A DNA stretch of 64,000 nucleotides from UBA2136 sp963974105 (lineage in GTDB: Bacteria; Pseudomonadota; Alphaproteobacteria; UBA2136), in the NCBI GenBank assembly GCA_963974105.1, contig CAXBBG010000001.1:310001-374000 (forward strand). Reading direction: 5' to 3'. Of this stretch, positions 27,791 to 37,153 are shown piece by piece (within the stretch, counting starts at the first letter, position 1; every line of letters begins with the position of its first letter). The translations under genes and the position numbers were made by a program. Under the pieces are notes generated by a model. The model saw nothing but the letters and a program-made list of their open reading frames with translations. It was not told the origin of the DNA and searched no databases.

Positions 27791-27926
27791 TATAATCTGG
27801 CAAAACATGTACGTTTTGGCAAAAACATTCTCTAAACACCCTTTTAAACATGCCGCCAAAACATACAACAAACAACCCTAAACACACCCTAACTTACCCC
27901 GCCAGCCCTCTGGCGGGTTTTTTTTT
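27791..27926 (+). ncRNA. Candidate small RNA or long 3' UTR with strong terminator
   Basis: A perfect TATAAT at 27791-27796 (with only a poor -35, CAACTT, 17 bases upstream) is followed by an inverted repeat CAAAAC-ATGTAC-GTTTTG near 27801-27818 and then, about 80 bases later, by a very strong terminator. No open frame lies in between. A transcript of about 124 bases from near 27803 would fit. The alternative is a 250-base 3' UTR of the nuclease gene. Confidence 0.3.
27898..27926 (+). terminator. Strong rho-independent terminator
   Basis: CCCGCCAG and CTGGCGGG form an eight-pair GC-rich stem with a CCCT loop, followed by nine T residues. Confidence 0.88.
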
Positions 27927-28000
27927 GCTAAATTGCTTTATTTAACAGGTCATATATCATACCTTGTAGGTAATAATTTAAATTAGGAAAGCACAGGACC

Positions 28001-29050
28001 ATGTCCATTAAACTTACACTACTTACAACAGCGGCGCTTCTAGCCTACAGCAACGCAAGTTTTGCAGCAGGGCAGGCTCACAACCACGCAGAAATGCTTA
28101 AAAACCAAAAACAAACAGCACACGCTCACAATGCTTACGAACCATTGAATGTGATTGGTACGCACACCCACGGAAAAAACGAGTGGATGCTTTCCTACTC
28201 GTACATGCACATGGAAATGAGTGGCATCCGCAAGGGCACAGACGGTGCAAGTGTCAACGATGTCTACGCATCAAGCTATATGAGTGCGCCACTTTCAATG
28301 AAAACTGACATGCACATGCTTGGCGGCATGTATGGTATCAATAACGATTTCACGTTTATGGCCATGGTACCTTACGTTGAAAAATCAATGGATATGCGTA
28401 CACAAGCAGGTGTTAAATTCACAACAAAAAGCAGTGGGTTTGGCGACGTCAAAGTTTCTATTATTGATTCACTTGCGCGTTACAACCTTAGTAAATGGTC
28501 AGCAACATACAGCTTAAGCCTTCCAACAGGATCTATTGACAAGTCTGATTCAACGCCAACGGCTTCAAACATACGCCTTGGCTACCCAATGCAGCTTGGG
28601 TCTGGCACATTTGACTTCACACCAACGCTTACTTATGCTGACTCTTGCGGCTGCCATAATAACATTCACTTCGGTGCTCAAGCTTATGGTACATTCCGCA
28701 TTAACGACAACAGCAAAAACTATCGCCTTGGCAACCGTTTTGGCTTAAAAACATGGTTAGGTAAAACGTTTTCAGAAGAGGTTTCTGCAGGTATAACACT
28801 TGATGCCGTGCACGAAAGTGAAATCAGCGGTAAAGACTCAAGCTGGAATGCTATGATGGCACCTGGTACAAACACAACCAACTCAGGCTACGAAAAAGCA
28901 ACGGCTGGATTTGACATTTCTTACAAACCAAAGTCAGTTAAACGCTTGAAGCTTTCTGCTGGATATACAGCACCTATTTATCAAGACGTAAATGGCTATC
29001 AAACAGACAGCGATCACATGTTTACACTTAACGTGCGTAAAGCATTTTAA
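28001..29050 (+). CDS. Outer-membrane beta-barrel transporter-like protein with His/Met-rich N-terminus
   Basis: The 349-residue protein has a signal peptide (about 1-22) and a long beta-barrel of the phenol-degradation MetA/transporter type, with alternating strands (YSYSYMHMEMSG, MLGGMYGINNDFTFMAMVPYV, FGDVKVSIIDSLAR, YSLSLPTGSIDKS). The C-terminal FTLNVRKAF ends in phenylalanine, the outer-membrane assembly signal. The first 75 mature residues hold histidine and methionine clusters (HNHAEM, HAHNAY, THTHGKNEWM, YMHMEM), which would suit copper or another soft metal. A DSCGCHNN motif lies near 210. Metal binding is inference. Confidence 0.7.
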   Translation: MSIKLTLLTTAALLAYSNASFAAGQAHNHAEMLKNQKQTAHAHNAYEPLNVIGTHTHGKNEWMLSYSYMHMEMSGIRKGTDGASVNDVYASSYMSAPLSMKTDMHMLGGMYGINNDFTFMAMVPYVEKSMDMRTQAGVKFTTKSSGFGDVKVSIIDSLARYNLSKWSATYSLSLPTGSIDKSDSTPTASNIRLGYPMQLGSGTFDFTPTLTYADSCGCHNNIHFGAQAYGTFRINDNSKNYRLGNRFGLKTWLGKTFSEEVSAGITLDAVHESEISGKDSSWNAMMAPGTNTTNSGYEKATAGFDISYKPKSVKRLKLSAGYTAPIYQDVNGYQTDSDHMFTLNVRKAF

Positions 29051-29070
29051 TTTTAAATAATGGTTGTAAA

Positions 29071-29100
29071 AAAAGAGAGGCTTCAAGCCTCTCTTTTTTT
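29071..29100 (+). terminator. Terminator after the barrel gene
   Basis: AAAAGAGAGGC and GCCTCTCTTTT arms with a TTCAA loop and a run of T residues. Confidence 0.88.
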
Positions 29101-29121
29101 ATATTTTATAATCCAGCGAAA

Positions 29122-29916
29122 TCACTCATTTAAAAGCTCTTTAATTTCATCATAAACTTCAGGCGACGCTACAATCATACGATCCACCGAACCATCGGCC
29201 ACTTCTTGATTGTACAAAAGCTCTTCACCTAATATATTAGTCACCTTTAAACCTGCCTCTTCACACAAAACATGCCCTGCAGCGCAGTCCCACTCACTTT
29301 TAGGGCGCAGCGTTACCATAAAGTCAGACTGCCCTGCCGCCACAATAGCCAATTTATAAGCAATAGAACCAATAGCCTTCATTAAAAACGCACCTTCATA
29401 CGCCTTCCAAAGCCCTCTGTTTTTTTCTGAATGTGATATGAGGCATTCTTGCTCTTCTAGCTTTAAAATATCAGCACGCGGCTGAATTTTAACGTCATTA
29501 AAAGTCATACCCAAACCATGCGCGCCTGCGTACATATGGTCCTTGGCTGGGTTATAAACCACACCAACCACAGGCCTGCCATTTCTTACAATTGCAAGGC
29601 TAATGGTAAATTCTGGCTCACCTTTTATAAAAGGCTTTGTACCGTCTATTGGGTCTACAATAAAAACAAATTCTTTATTTAAGCGCACAAGATCATCTTC
29701 AATCTCCTCACTCAACCAACCATAATCAGGCCTTGCTTTTAATAAAAAGTCATGTAAAAACTGGTCAGCCTCCTTGTCCGCAATGGTCACAGGGCTAAAA
29801 CCAGCCTCAGGTTTAATTTCAACCTCAAGATCTGTCCTAAAATATTTCATAATTAAAGGCCCTACATTTTTAGCAGCGTCCTTTAAAAGCTCTAAGTCAT
29901 CTAAATAATTCATCAT
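29122..29916 (-). CDS. Inositol monophosphatase-superfamily phosphatase (CysQ/HisN-like)
   Basis: Mg-dependent, lithium-sensitive phosphatase fold. The metal motifs are visible: WLSEEIEDD, DPIDGTKPFIKG and SEWDCAAGHVL. They fit CysQ (3'-phosphoadenosine 5'-phosphate phosphatase) or HisN (histidinol phosphatase). Sequence alone does not separate the two, and the neighbours (mutS, barrel protein) do not help. I start at the ATG at 29916, nine bases after AGGTGG. The upstream in-frame start at 29952 adds twelve residues with no ribosome site. It is 264 residues from this start. Confidence 0.85.
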   Translation of the reverse strand: MMNYLDDLELLKDAAKNVGPLIMKYFRTDLEVEIKPEAGFSPVTIADKEADQFLHDFLLKARPDYGWLSEEIEDDLVRLNKEFVFIVDPIDGTKPFIKGEPEFTISLAIVRNGRPVVGVVYNPAKDHMYAGAHGLGMTFNDVKIQPRADILKLEEQECLISHSEKNRGLWKAYEGAFLMKAIGSIAYKLAIVAAGQSDFMVTLRPKSEWDCAAGHVLCEEAGLKVTNILGEELLYNQEVADGSVDRMIVASPEVYDEIKELLNE

Positions 29917-30174
29917 AAAAGTGTACCACCTACACACCACCAGTTCAAACAAGTAAAAATGTTAATGGTCACTAACACGCGCTCAAAAAAGGCGACAAAA
30001 ACAGTCTTCGCACACCCTTATTTTCCCCAATATTACAAAGCAATAACCATACAAAGCTCACACACCACATCAACATCTTTTTTAAAGGTAAAAAAAGCAC
30101 AAAACGGGTGCTTTTTAAGCCACTTTGAGTTACACTCCCACTCACTTTAAGGAAAATATACAAGGGGATATAAA

Positions 30175-32766
30175 ATGGCTGCTGGAAACACACCCATGAT
30201 GCAACAATATTATGACATGCGTGACGCCAACCCCGGCTTTCTTCTTTTTTACCGCATGGGCGACTTTTATGAACTCTTTGGCGACCATGCGGTTACAGCA
30301 TCTGCTGTTTTAGGTATCACCCTAACCAAGCGCCGCAGTGCCAAGGACGGTGACGAAGGCGTTCCTATGTGTGGCGTGCCTTTTCATGCTGCAGAAGGTT
30401 ACATTGCAAAGCTTCTTAAAAATGGCCACAAAGTGGCTTTATGCGAACAAACAGAAACGCCTGAGCAAGCTAAAGCTGCCCGTGGTTACAAAGCCCTTGT
30501 AAACCGTGAGGTTGTGCGCCTTTACACAGGCGGAACGCTCACAGAAGAGTCGATGCTTAAAGCCGAAGAAAAGAACTATCTTGCCTCCATTTACACAGTT
30601 GCTGGAGAAATGGCAATCGGCTACCTCGACCTTTCAACAGGTGAGTTTAAAACTGTAAGCACCACAGCCCAAAACCTGAGCAGTGAACTTGCAAGGCTTA
30701 ACCCTAAGGAAATATTAACGACAGAAAGCTTTGGCGAAAAGCATATTGAAACGTTAAACCCTTACGCACATTTACTCACTATTTCCAGCAAAGCTAAATT
30801 TGATACTGACCGCGCAGAAGCAACCCTTAAAAAATGTTTCAACATCGGCACTTTAGACGCTTTTAACTTTACGTCAAAGGCACAGGTTTCTGTCTGCGGT
30901 GCTTTAGTTACTTATGCTGAAGAAACACAAACAGGTAAATTACCGTCTCTTGAACACCCTACCGTTTTAAGACACGGCGCCTTTTTATATATCGACCCTG
31001 CCAGCCGCAGTGGGTTAGAGCTTACACAAACCCTTAAAGGCGAACGTAAAGGCAGTTTTATAAGTGTTATTGACCGCACAGTTACCCCTTCTGGCAGCCG
31101 TGTTTTAACGGACTGGATAACAGCCCCACTTCAAAACCTTGAGGAAATTAAAAACCGTCAAGACAGTATTGAAGCGCTTATTGCACAAAAACAAAATAGA
31201 AGCGATATTCAGCAAACACTTAAACAAGCTTTTGACATGAGCCGCGCCCTGTGCCGTATTACACTTGAACGTGGTAGCCCGCGTGACCTTGTTGCAATTA
31301 AAAATACGCTTGCTCTTATGCCAGAAATTCACACAAAAATTCAGCAAATAAAAACAACACTCACAGCAGAAATTAAAGAAAATACAGCGCATTTTGAGGA
31401 GCTTTCATCCCTACTTGAAAACGCTTTAGAAAATGATGTGCCTATGCTTGCCCGCGACGGCGGATTTATCAAAAAAGGTTTCTGCGCCGAATTTGATACC
31501 TATAAAGACATCGCGACAAACGGCATGGACATGCTTAAGCAACTTGAAATTAAAGAAGCAGAGCGTACAGGCATTTCTTCTTTACGCATAAAATACAACA
31601 AAGTTTGGGGTTACTTTATGGAAGTAACAAAAACCCATGCTGATAAAGTCCCAACAGACTTTATTCACCGCCAAACAACAACCAATGCACAGCGTTTTTC
31701 AAGCACGCTTTTAATGGAGTTAGAACGTAAATATAGCGCTGCACAGGCAAATATGCTTACCCAAGAACAAGAACTATTCACACAACTTATTGCACAAACA
31801 GCCGCTAAAGCACCAGAACTTATGCGTGCCGCTAACGCCCTTGCCCAACTTGACACTTTATGTGCCGCCGCTCAATTGGCTGAAGAATTTAATTATTGTC
31901 GCCCACTCATTGACAACAGCTTAAAATTCACAATCGAAGAAGGTAGGCACAGTGTGGTAGAACAAACTGTTGACACATATATTGCCAACAACACAGAACT
32001 TTCAGATGGTAAAATTTGGCTTATTACAGGACCAAACATGGCTGGTAAGTCAACATTTCTACGTCAAAACGCCCTTATTACCATCTTAGCCCACGCAGGG
32101 TTTTATGTACCTGCATCAAAGGCACATATTGGCCTTGTTGACCGTATCTTTACACGCATTGGCGCCGCCGATGACCTTTCTCGCGGGCAGAGTACATTTA
32201 TGATGGAAATGGTAGAAACTGCGGCGATTATGAATGGCGCAACTGACCGCAGTCTCGTTATCTTAGATGAAATCGGGCGCGGTACTGCCACCTATGATGG
32301 CCTTTCGATTGCTTGGGCAGCTGTAGAGCATATTATCAATAAAAACAAATCGAGAGGCCTGTTTGCCACCCATTACCATGAAATGGCAGAGCTTGAGTCT
32401 CAATACGAAAACCTTGAATGCTTCCATGTACAAGTGAAAGAATGGAAAGGTGATATTATATTTCTGCACAGTATAGGCAAAGGCATTGCCCCAGCAAGTT
32501 ACGGTATTCATGTTGGGCGCCTTGCAGGCTTACCAAAGTCGGTTACACATCGCGCAGAACAAATTTTAAACCGCCTTGAAAGCGGTGCGAAAACTGGCAA
32601 AAACCTGTCACCTGTAGACCTGCCTTTATTCACAGCCACACCTATGGAAGCCTTGAAGGAAGAAAGTTTGTTAGAGGCACGCTTAAACGCCATTTCCGTT
32701 GATGACCTAACCCCGAAAGAAGCGCATAACCTATTGTATGATTTAAAGAACATGGTTGTTAATTAG
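30175..32766 (+). CDS. mutS: DNA mismatch repair ATPase MutS
   Basis: MutS recognises mismatches and recruits MutL. The 863-residue length is normal for MutS1. The mismatch-binding GRMGDFYELFG-type motif is present (FYRMGDFYELFGDHA near 27). The Walker A motif is GPNMAGKSTFLRQ near 619, and the Walker B/D-loop is DLSRGQSTFMMEMVETA followed by SLVILDEIGRGTATYDGLS and FATHYHEMAEL. AAGGGG precedes the ATG. The gene is followed by a terminator and appears monocistronic. No key residue is missing. Confidence 0.97.
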   Translation: MAAGNTPMMQQYYDMRDANPGFLLFYRMGDFYELFGDHAVTASAVLGITLTKRRSAKDGDEGVPMCGVPFHAAEGYIAKLLKNGHKVALCEQTETPEQAKAARGYKALVNREVVRLYTGGTLTEESMLKAEEKNYLASIYTVAGEMAIGYLDLSTGEFKTVSTTAQNLSSELARLNPKEILTTESFGEKHIETLNPYAHLLTISSKAKFDTDRAEATLKKCFNIGTLDAFNFTSKAQVSVCGALVTYAEETQTGKLPSLEHPTVLRHGAFLYIDPASRSGLELTQTLKGERKGSFISVIDRTVTPSGSRVLTDWITAPLQNLEEIKNRQDSIEALIAQKQNRSDIQQTLKQAFDMSRALCRITLERGSPRDLVAIKNTLALMPEIHTKIQQIKTTLTAEIKENTAHFEELSSLLENALENDVPMLARDGGFIKKGFCAEFDTYKDIATNGMDMLKQLEIKEAERTGISSLRIKYNKVWGYFMEVTKTHADKVPTDFIHRQTTTNAQRFSSTLLMELERKYSAAQANMLTQEQELFTQLIAQTAAKAPELMRAANALAQLDTLCAAAQLAEEFNYCRPLIDNSLKFTIEEGRHSVVEQTVDTYIANNTELSDGKIWLITGPNMAGKSTFLRQNALITILAHAGFYVPASKAHIGLVDRIFTRIGAADDLSRGQSTFMMEMVETAAIMNGATDRSLVILDEIGRGTATYDGLSIAWAAVEHIINKNKSRGLFATHYHEMAELESQYENLECFHVQVKEWKGDIIFLHSIGKGIAPASYGIHVGRLAGLPKSVTHRAEQILNRLESGAKTGKNLSPVDLPLFTATPMEALKEESLLEARLNAISVDDLTPKEAHNLLYDLKNMVVN

Positions 32767-32779
32767 AGCTTTCTAATGC

Positions 32780-32812
32780 AAAAAAAGAGCCCCATATTTA
32801 GGGCTCTTTTTA
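32780..32812 (+). terminator. Terminator after mutS
   Basis: AAAAAAGAGCCC and GGGCTCTTTTT arms with an eight-base loop, 14 bases after the mutS stop. A and T tracts on both sides make it usable from the minus strand too. Confidence 0.85.
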
Positions 32813-32821
32813 TATCGATTT

Positions 32822-33406
32822 TCATGAGACTTGATCATCCCATGCATGACAAAGTTTATCTGCAATGTCTTTTGAGAGCGGTATAACTTTGAAACTATGT
32901 GCCTTCGACCATAAAAGAAGACTTTCACTAAATTCTACCTTTTTTAAAGCGCATTCAGCTTCTTCCCATGTCTGATATAAAGCAGATGCAGGCAACAAAG
33001 GCGCCCAATTGGCTGTCATATTAAACAAACGAAGTGACAAAAAGCAACGCTCAAGCCAAGTTAAATCTAACTTACTTTTTTGAAGATAAGCGTCACCTGT
33101 TAAAAAGCATGGCAATATATTATATGTCGCCATAATTGCATAAACACAATCACCATTGGCAGCTGAAGCTTTATTACGCTTCATAACATCATGCACAGCA
33201 TTTGTATCGTCTTTTAACATGCCAAACACATCAAATAGAACAGCACGCTCGAAATGAGGGTTTAATTCATAGCCAGTCATCTTGCTAAAGACCTCTGTTT
33301 CAAACATTTGCATAATTTTTAAATTATCCCAAGAAGGTAAATAGCCTAAGTATAAAAGCATTGTTACCCAATACGCGCTTTGATTTTCATATTGTAAAAA
33401 TTTCAT
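32822..33406 (-). CDS. Hypothetical protein, mostly helical
   Basis: The 194-residue protein has no signal peptide or clear membrane helix. It is rich in leucine, phenylalanine and tryptophan and looks all-alpha. I recognise no motif. The ribosome site GGAGG lies nine bases before the ATG, and GGAG-GTAT-CTCC could fold back on itself and hide this site. It is convergent with mutS and divergent from murJ. Confidence 0.55.
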   Translation of the reverse strand: MKFLQYENQSAYWVTMLLYLGYLPSWDNLKIMQMFETEVFSKMTGYELNPHFERAVLFDVFGMLKDDTNAVHDVMKRNKASAANGDCVYAIMATYNILPCFLTGDAYLQKSKLDLTWLERCFLSLRLFNMTANWAPLLPASALYQTWEEAECALKKVEFSESLLLWSKAHSFKVIPLSKDIADKLCHAWDDQVS

Positions 33407-33625
33407 GAGGAGATACCTCCAAAGAATGGGTGGATTTATTGAATAAAAAGAATAGGTTGTCCTTATGTTTTATATAAATACATCTTTTTTTTATAAAAGG
33501 CAAATTTATTCAAAAAAGTCACACCAAAACAAGCAAATAATGAAAGAAACTTGCTGTTTTAATTTAAAAGAACACAATGTAAAAACAGCGCAAATAAAGA
33601 TACATACAAAACAAGGTTTACGGAT
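33407..33625. other. Divergent promoter region of the 194-aa gene and murJ
   Basis: This 219-base AT-rich spacer separates two divergent genes. I see no gene in it. A short AAGG before the murJ start is the only ribosome-site-like sequence on the + strand. Confidence 0.4.
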
Positions 33626-35191
33626 ATTTCTATTTTAAGGTCATCATTTATTGTCAGCAGCCTCACGCTTGTATCACGCGTGTTTGGGTTCTTACGTGAT
33701 ATTATTATTGCGAATAAACTCGGTACCAGCAGCGCCTCTGATGCCTTCTTTGTGGCGATGATACTACCAAACCTTTTAAGAAGACTTTTTGCAGAAGGTG
33801 CTTTTAATGTTGTTTTCGTGCCTATTTTAGGGCGTATAAAAGAAGAAAAAGGTGACGAAGCTGCCGAAAAATTTGCTGCAAGTGCTTATACCACATTGGC
33901 TATTACACTACTCATTATTACCCTTGTGGCGGAAATTTTCATGGAGCCATTTATTGCCAATGTACTTGCGCGTGGTTGGGCACAAGACCCTGAACGCTTA
34001 GCACTTTCCACAACACTTGGACGCATTACATTTCCTTATTTAATGTTGATTACCTTTGCAAGTTTAGCAGGTGGCATTAGCAATACTTATGGAAAATTTG
34101 CCCCCTTTGCCATTACGCCTGTTTTATTGAACTTTTCATTCATTGCTGGTTTATTAATATTACCAACTTTGGGTATGGAACCCGCTATAGCAGCTGCTAT
34201 TTCCATGACCTTTGGCGGTGTTTTGCAAATGATTTACATGCAGCGCGCCCTCAAACAAATTAAATTCAAACTAAAATTCACAAAACACCTTAAGCACAAA
34301 GAAATGCCAAACTTACTAAAGCGTCTTGGCCCTGCAGCTTTAGCTGTGGGTATTTTACAGCTGAGCTTCTTGATCGATATAATGCTCGCCTCTTACTTAG
34401 AAGAAAGCGCCGTTTCTTACCTTCAATTTGCGAACCGTTTTTACCAGCAACCACTCTCCCTTATCGGTATTGCTCTGGCGACTGTATTGCTACCGCATCT
34501 TTCAAAGGCTCTTAAAAATAAAGATACAGAGGGTGCTAATAAAGCCTTTAGTGACGCAGCTGTAAACGGCTTTGCTCTCAGCTTGTTTTCAACAGCAGTA
34601 TTGGCACTTTTGGCATTTCCACTCATTAACACCTTCTTTAGTCATGGAGAATTTTCTAGCGAGTCTGCCTATTTGGTTGCAAGGGCAATGCAGGCATACT
34701 GTATCGCCTTGCCAGCTTATATTATGACAAAAATAACCGTAACCTGTTTTTACGCCAACGGCGACACCAAAACACCACTTATTATCTCTGCCATCACACT
34801 TATAATCAACGTAACATTCAACCTTATTTTAATGCAAAAGTATGGCTTTGTAGGCCTTGCGCTTGCTACAAGTATAGCTGGATGGTGCAATGCACTTTTA
34901 CAGGTCATAGCGCTGAAAAAACAAGGGTTTATACACATTGATGACAACATTATCTTTAAGAAAAAAATATTCCAGTCGATTATTTTGGCCGCTGTTACAG
35001 CGTTTGTGATAATTGGATTTGAATATGCATTACCATATGATGAAGGATCTAATACATACGTCCATATACTATGGTTGGCTGTTGTCGGATTATCAGCTTT
35101 ATGCACCTTTATTTATTGCGCACACTTTGTGAAATTTTTCAATGCGCATGATATTTTAGATGCAATTCTAAAACGCACTAAAAAGACGTAA
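33626..35191 (+). CDS. murJ: Lipid II flippase MurJ, apparently with an AUU start codon
   Basis: MurJ moves lipid II across the inner membrane for peptidoglycan synthesis. The protein is a MOP-superfamily transporter with about 14 helices: SRVFGFLRDIIIANKLG, SDAFFVAMILPNLLRRLFAEGAFNVVFVPIL, and later conserved loops. The family N-terminus (in E. coli MNLLKSLAAVSSMTMFSRVLGFARD, cited for comparison in part: MNLLKS...SRVLGFARD) aligns residue for residue with ISILRSSFIVSS...SRVFGFLRD here. That puts the initiating residue on an ATT at 33626. No ATG, GTG or TTG occurs in frame between 33611 and 33680, and a GTG at 33680 would cut off the first helix. AAGG lies nine bases before the ATT. The result is 521 residues. 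Confidence 0.88.
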   Translation: MSILRSSFIVSSLTLVSRVFGFLRDIIIANKLGTSSASDAFFVAMILPNLLRRLFAEGAFNVVFVPILGRIKEEKGDEAAEKFAASAYTTLAITLLIITLVAEIFMEPFIANVLARGWAQDPERLALSTTLGRITFPYLMLITFASLAGGISNTYGKFAPFAITPVLLNFSFIAGLLILPTLGMEPAIAAAISMTFGGVLQMIYMQRALKQIKFKLKFTKHLKHKEMPNLLKRLGPAALAVGILQLSFLIDIMLASYLEESAVSYLQFANRFYQQPLSLIGIALATVLLPHLSKALKNKDTEGANKAFSDAAVNGFALSLFSTAVLALLAFPLINTFFSHGEFSSESAYLVARAMQAYCIALPAYIMTKITVTCFYANGDTKTPLIISAITLIINVTFNLILMQKYGFVGLALATSIAGWCNALLQVIALKKQGFIHIDDNIIFKKKIFQSIILAAVTAFVIIGFEYALPYDEGSNTYVHILWLAVVGLSALCTFIYCAHFVKFFNAHDILDAILKRTKKT

Positions 35192-35199
35192 ATACCCGC

Positions 35200-35895
35200 T
35201 TACAACTGTCGCCTATATTGCTGAAGAATTAATGCTGCATAAAGACTTGGCAAGATAAAAGCAAGCGCTAACCAGGTCAACATATACTCGCCATGTTTCG
35301 CGCCTGTCAGAGGTTTATCAACGAATGATCGGATATTCCGATTGCCTGACGATGTTGCCTGTATTAGAAAGTCCTTATATTCTACACCCCTTGAAAAAGC
35401 AATAAGATCAACCCTTTTTATAACTCTTTTTGTAACACCATAAAGAGGCCCTTCAAGCCATCCTTTCTTTTGAGGTATGTAACGTACCACACCCGTAAAA
35501 CTAACCTTCCCCATTTTATCTTCTAATGCTTTAGGGGGGGCACTGTCGAAATTTTTAGGTATCCACCCACGGTCGATTAAAATGCGTTTGCCATCCGCCA
35601 ATACCAATGGTGTCAAAACACGATAACCCATGTATGACTTATAATGTCTATTTTGCAAAATCTTTTCGTCTGCATAATCGAAAGTGCCCTCAATGCGAAC
35701 GACATCCCACTCTTTATAATCTTGAGTCGTGTTAAAATTTTGCGATGGGTTTAAAAGCGTTTTACTATAAATTTCAAAAATAGCCTGCTTTTCATGCATA
35801 CGATTATATTGCCAAACAGCTAGGCACACAAAAAGTACCTCAAACACTAAAATAATTAGGAAAAAGGTTATAGACGTTTTATTCAATATTTTCAT
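35200..35895 (-). CDS. SURF1-family cytochrome oxidase assembly protein
   Basis: SURF1 aids heme a insertion into cytochrome oxidase subunit I. The protein has the two-helix layout: an N-terminal helix (FFLIILVFEVLFVCLAVW) and a C-terminal helix (LTWLALAFILPSLYAALI), with a periplasmic domain between. Family motifs include WQYNRMHEKQ, GTFDYADEKILQNRH, GYRVLTPLVLADGKRILIDRGWIP, and SFVDKPLTGAKHGEYMLTW-like text (quoted in short). I prefer the ATG at 35895, with AAAGG about 11 bases upstream. Starts at 35904 and 35940 are possible. It lies far from the main oxidase locus at 0-8 kb and converges with murJ. Confidence 0.9.
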   Translation of the reverse strand: MKILNKTSITFFLIILVFEVLFVCLAVWQYNRMHEKQAIFEIYSKTLLNPSQNFNTTQDYKEWDVVRIEGTFDYADEKILQNRHYKSYMGYRVLTPLVLADGKRILIDRGWIPKNFDSAPPKALEDKMGKVSFTGVVRYIPQKKGWLEGPLYGVTKRVIKRVDLIAFSRGVEYKDFLIQATSSGNRNIRSFVDKPLTGAKHGEYMLTWLALAFILPSLYAALILQQYRRQL

Positions 35896-36031
35896 CACAC
35901 TCATAGCCTTTAAAATTAACCACAACATATTAAAAAGCAATCAAATTCCAAAAAAAATAAGATTTACCTTTAAATCTAACCTAAAATGGAGCATATAAAA
36001 CAAACAGTACAAATAGAAAAAGTAAAATCTT

Positions 36032-37153
36032 ATGCCCCAAAAACTAAATATAGCCCACATAAAAGAACGTGCTAAAAATTTAGAGAGCAATGTAAAAATG
36101 GCTTTATCCGTTGCTGCTGTTGTCATCCTATGGATGCTCACGGGTATTTTTTCAAGCAACGACACAGCGCAAAACAAGACAAAAGAAAAACTTATAAAAG
36201 AAGTTCAAGTTATTCAAAGCGTTGAAAAACCTTACACACGCCAAGTGAAACTTTCTTCTACAACACAGCCTTATATGTTGGTTAACTTAGGGGCGCGCAT
36301 CGAAGGCCAAGTTGAATCTATTCAAGCGGACAAAGGCCAAATTGTTAAAAAAGGGCAAATTCTCCTCACGATTGAAAAAGAGCAACGCGCAGAAACATTA
36401 AAAACAGCACAGCTTCAACTTAAGCAAGCACAGTCTCTTTATTCGGCAGCGAAAAAACTAAACAAAGAAGGTTACCGCGCTGATACATCATTAGATAGCC
36501 GCAAAGCTGAACTTGCTAAAGCAGAAGAATTTTTAAAGAGTGCAGAGAATGATTTATCGTTCACTGAAATTTCAAGTCCTATTGATGGGCTAGTTGAAGA
36601 TCGCCTGGTCGAAGTCGGTGATTTTGTTAAAAAGGGAACTTTAGCGTATCAAATAGTGAGCCAAGAAAAATATAAGATTGTTGCACATATTTCACAAAAA
36701 GACCGTGATAGTATAAACTTAAACAGCCCTGCCTTTGCCACACTTGTTACAGGGCGTGAAGTAAGCGGGACAGTCAGTTTTATTGCAACCAATGCACATG
36801 CGATTACACACACCTACAAAGTTGAGGTAGAAGTAGACTCTCAAGAGCCTATCCCGACAGGTATGAGCGCAGAACTTCGCATTCCAAGCAAAACTATTAC
36901 AGCTCATTTTATCCCATATGCGGCGATGCTTTTAAATGACAAAGGTAACCTTGGCACCATTGTATTAGATACGTCTAATACAGCAAAATTCATGCCTATA
37001 AATCCCTTAGATGATGATGGTGAAGGCTTTTATTTAAACGGCTTACCTTCAAAAGTTTCTGTTGTTGTAAAGGGTCAATCAAGCCTCGTTGAAGGTGAAG
37101 TCGTTAAACCACACGTTGTTGAGCAAGTACCACATGCAAGGAAACTTTATTAA
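36032..37153 (+). CDS. RND efflux membrane-fusion (periplasmic adaptor) protein
   Basis: The 373-residue protein has one N-terminal membrane helix (about 26-44) and the HlyD/AcrA layout: a lipoyl-like half motif (GARIEGQVESIQADKGQIVKKGQILLTIE), a helical hairpin (about 110-170), a second lipoyl half (ISSPIDGLVEDRLVEVGDFVKKGTLAYQIV), and a beta-barrel. It links an inner-membrane pump to an outer-membrane channel. Its stop overlaps the next start by one base (TAATG), so the adaptor, AI-2E permease and RND pump are a coupled operon. No outer-membrane channel gene is beside it. Confidence 0.92.
   Translation: MPQKLNIAHIKERAKNLESNVKMALSVAAVVILWMLTGIFSSNDTAQNKTKEKLIKEVQVIQSVEKPYTRQVKLSSTTQPYMLVNLGARIEGQVESIQADKGQIVKKGQILLTIEKEQRAETLKTAQLQLKQAQSLYSAAKKLNKEGYRADTSLDSRKAELAKAEEFLKSAENDLSFTEISSPIDGLVEDRLVEVGDFVKKGTLAYQIVSQEKYKIVAHISQKDRDSINLNSPAFATLVTGREVSGTVSFIATNAHAITHTYKVEVEVDSQEPIPTGMSAELRIPSKTITAHFIPYAAMLLNDKGNLGTIVLDTSNTAKFMPINPLDDDGEGFYLNGLPSKVSVVVKGQSSLVEGEVVKPHVVEQVPHARKLY

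Noticed and set aside
29917..29952. N-terminal extension of the CysQ-like protein
   Set aside because: The added residues include a Cys-Arg-Trp-Tyr stretch unlike the family and no ribosome site lies before that codon.
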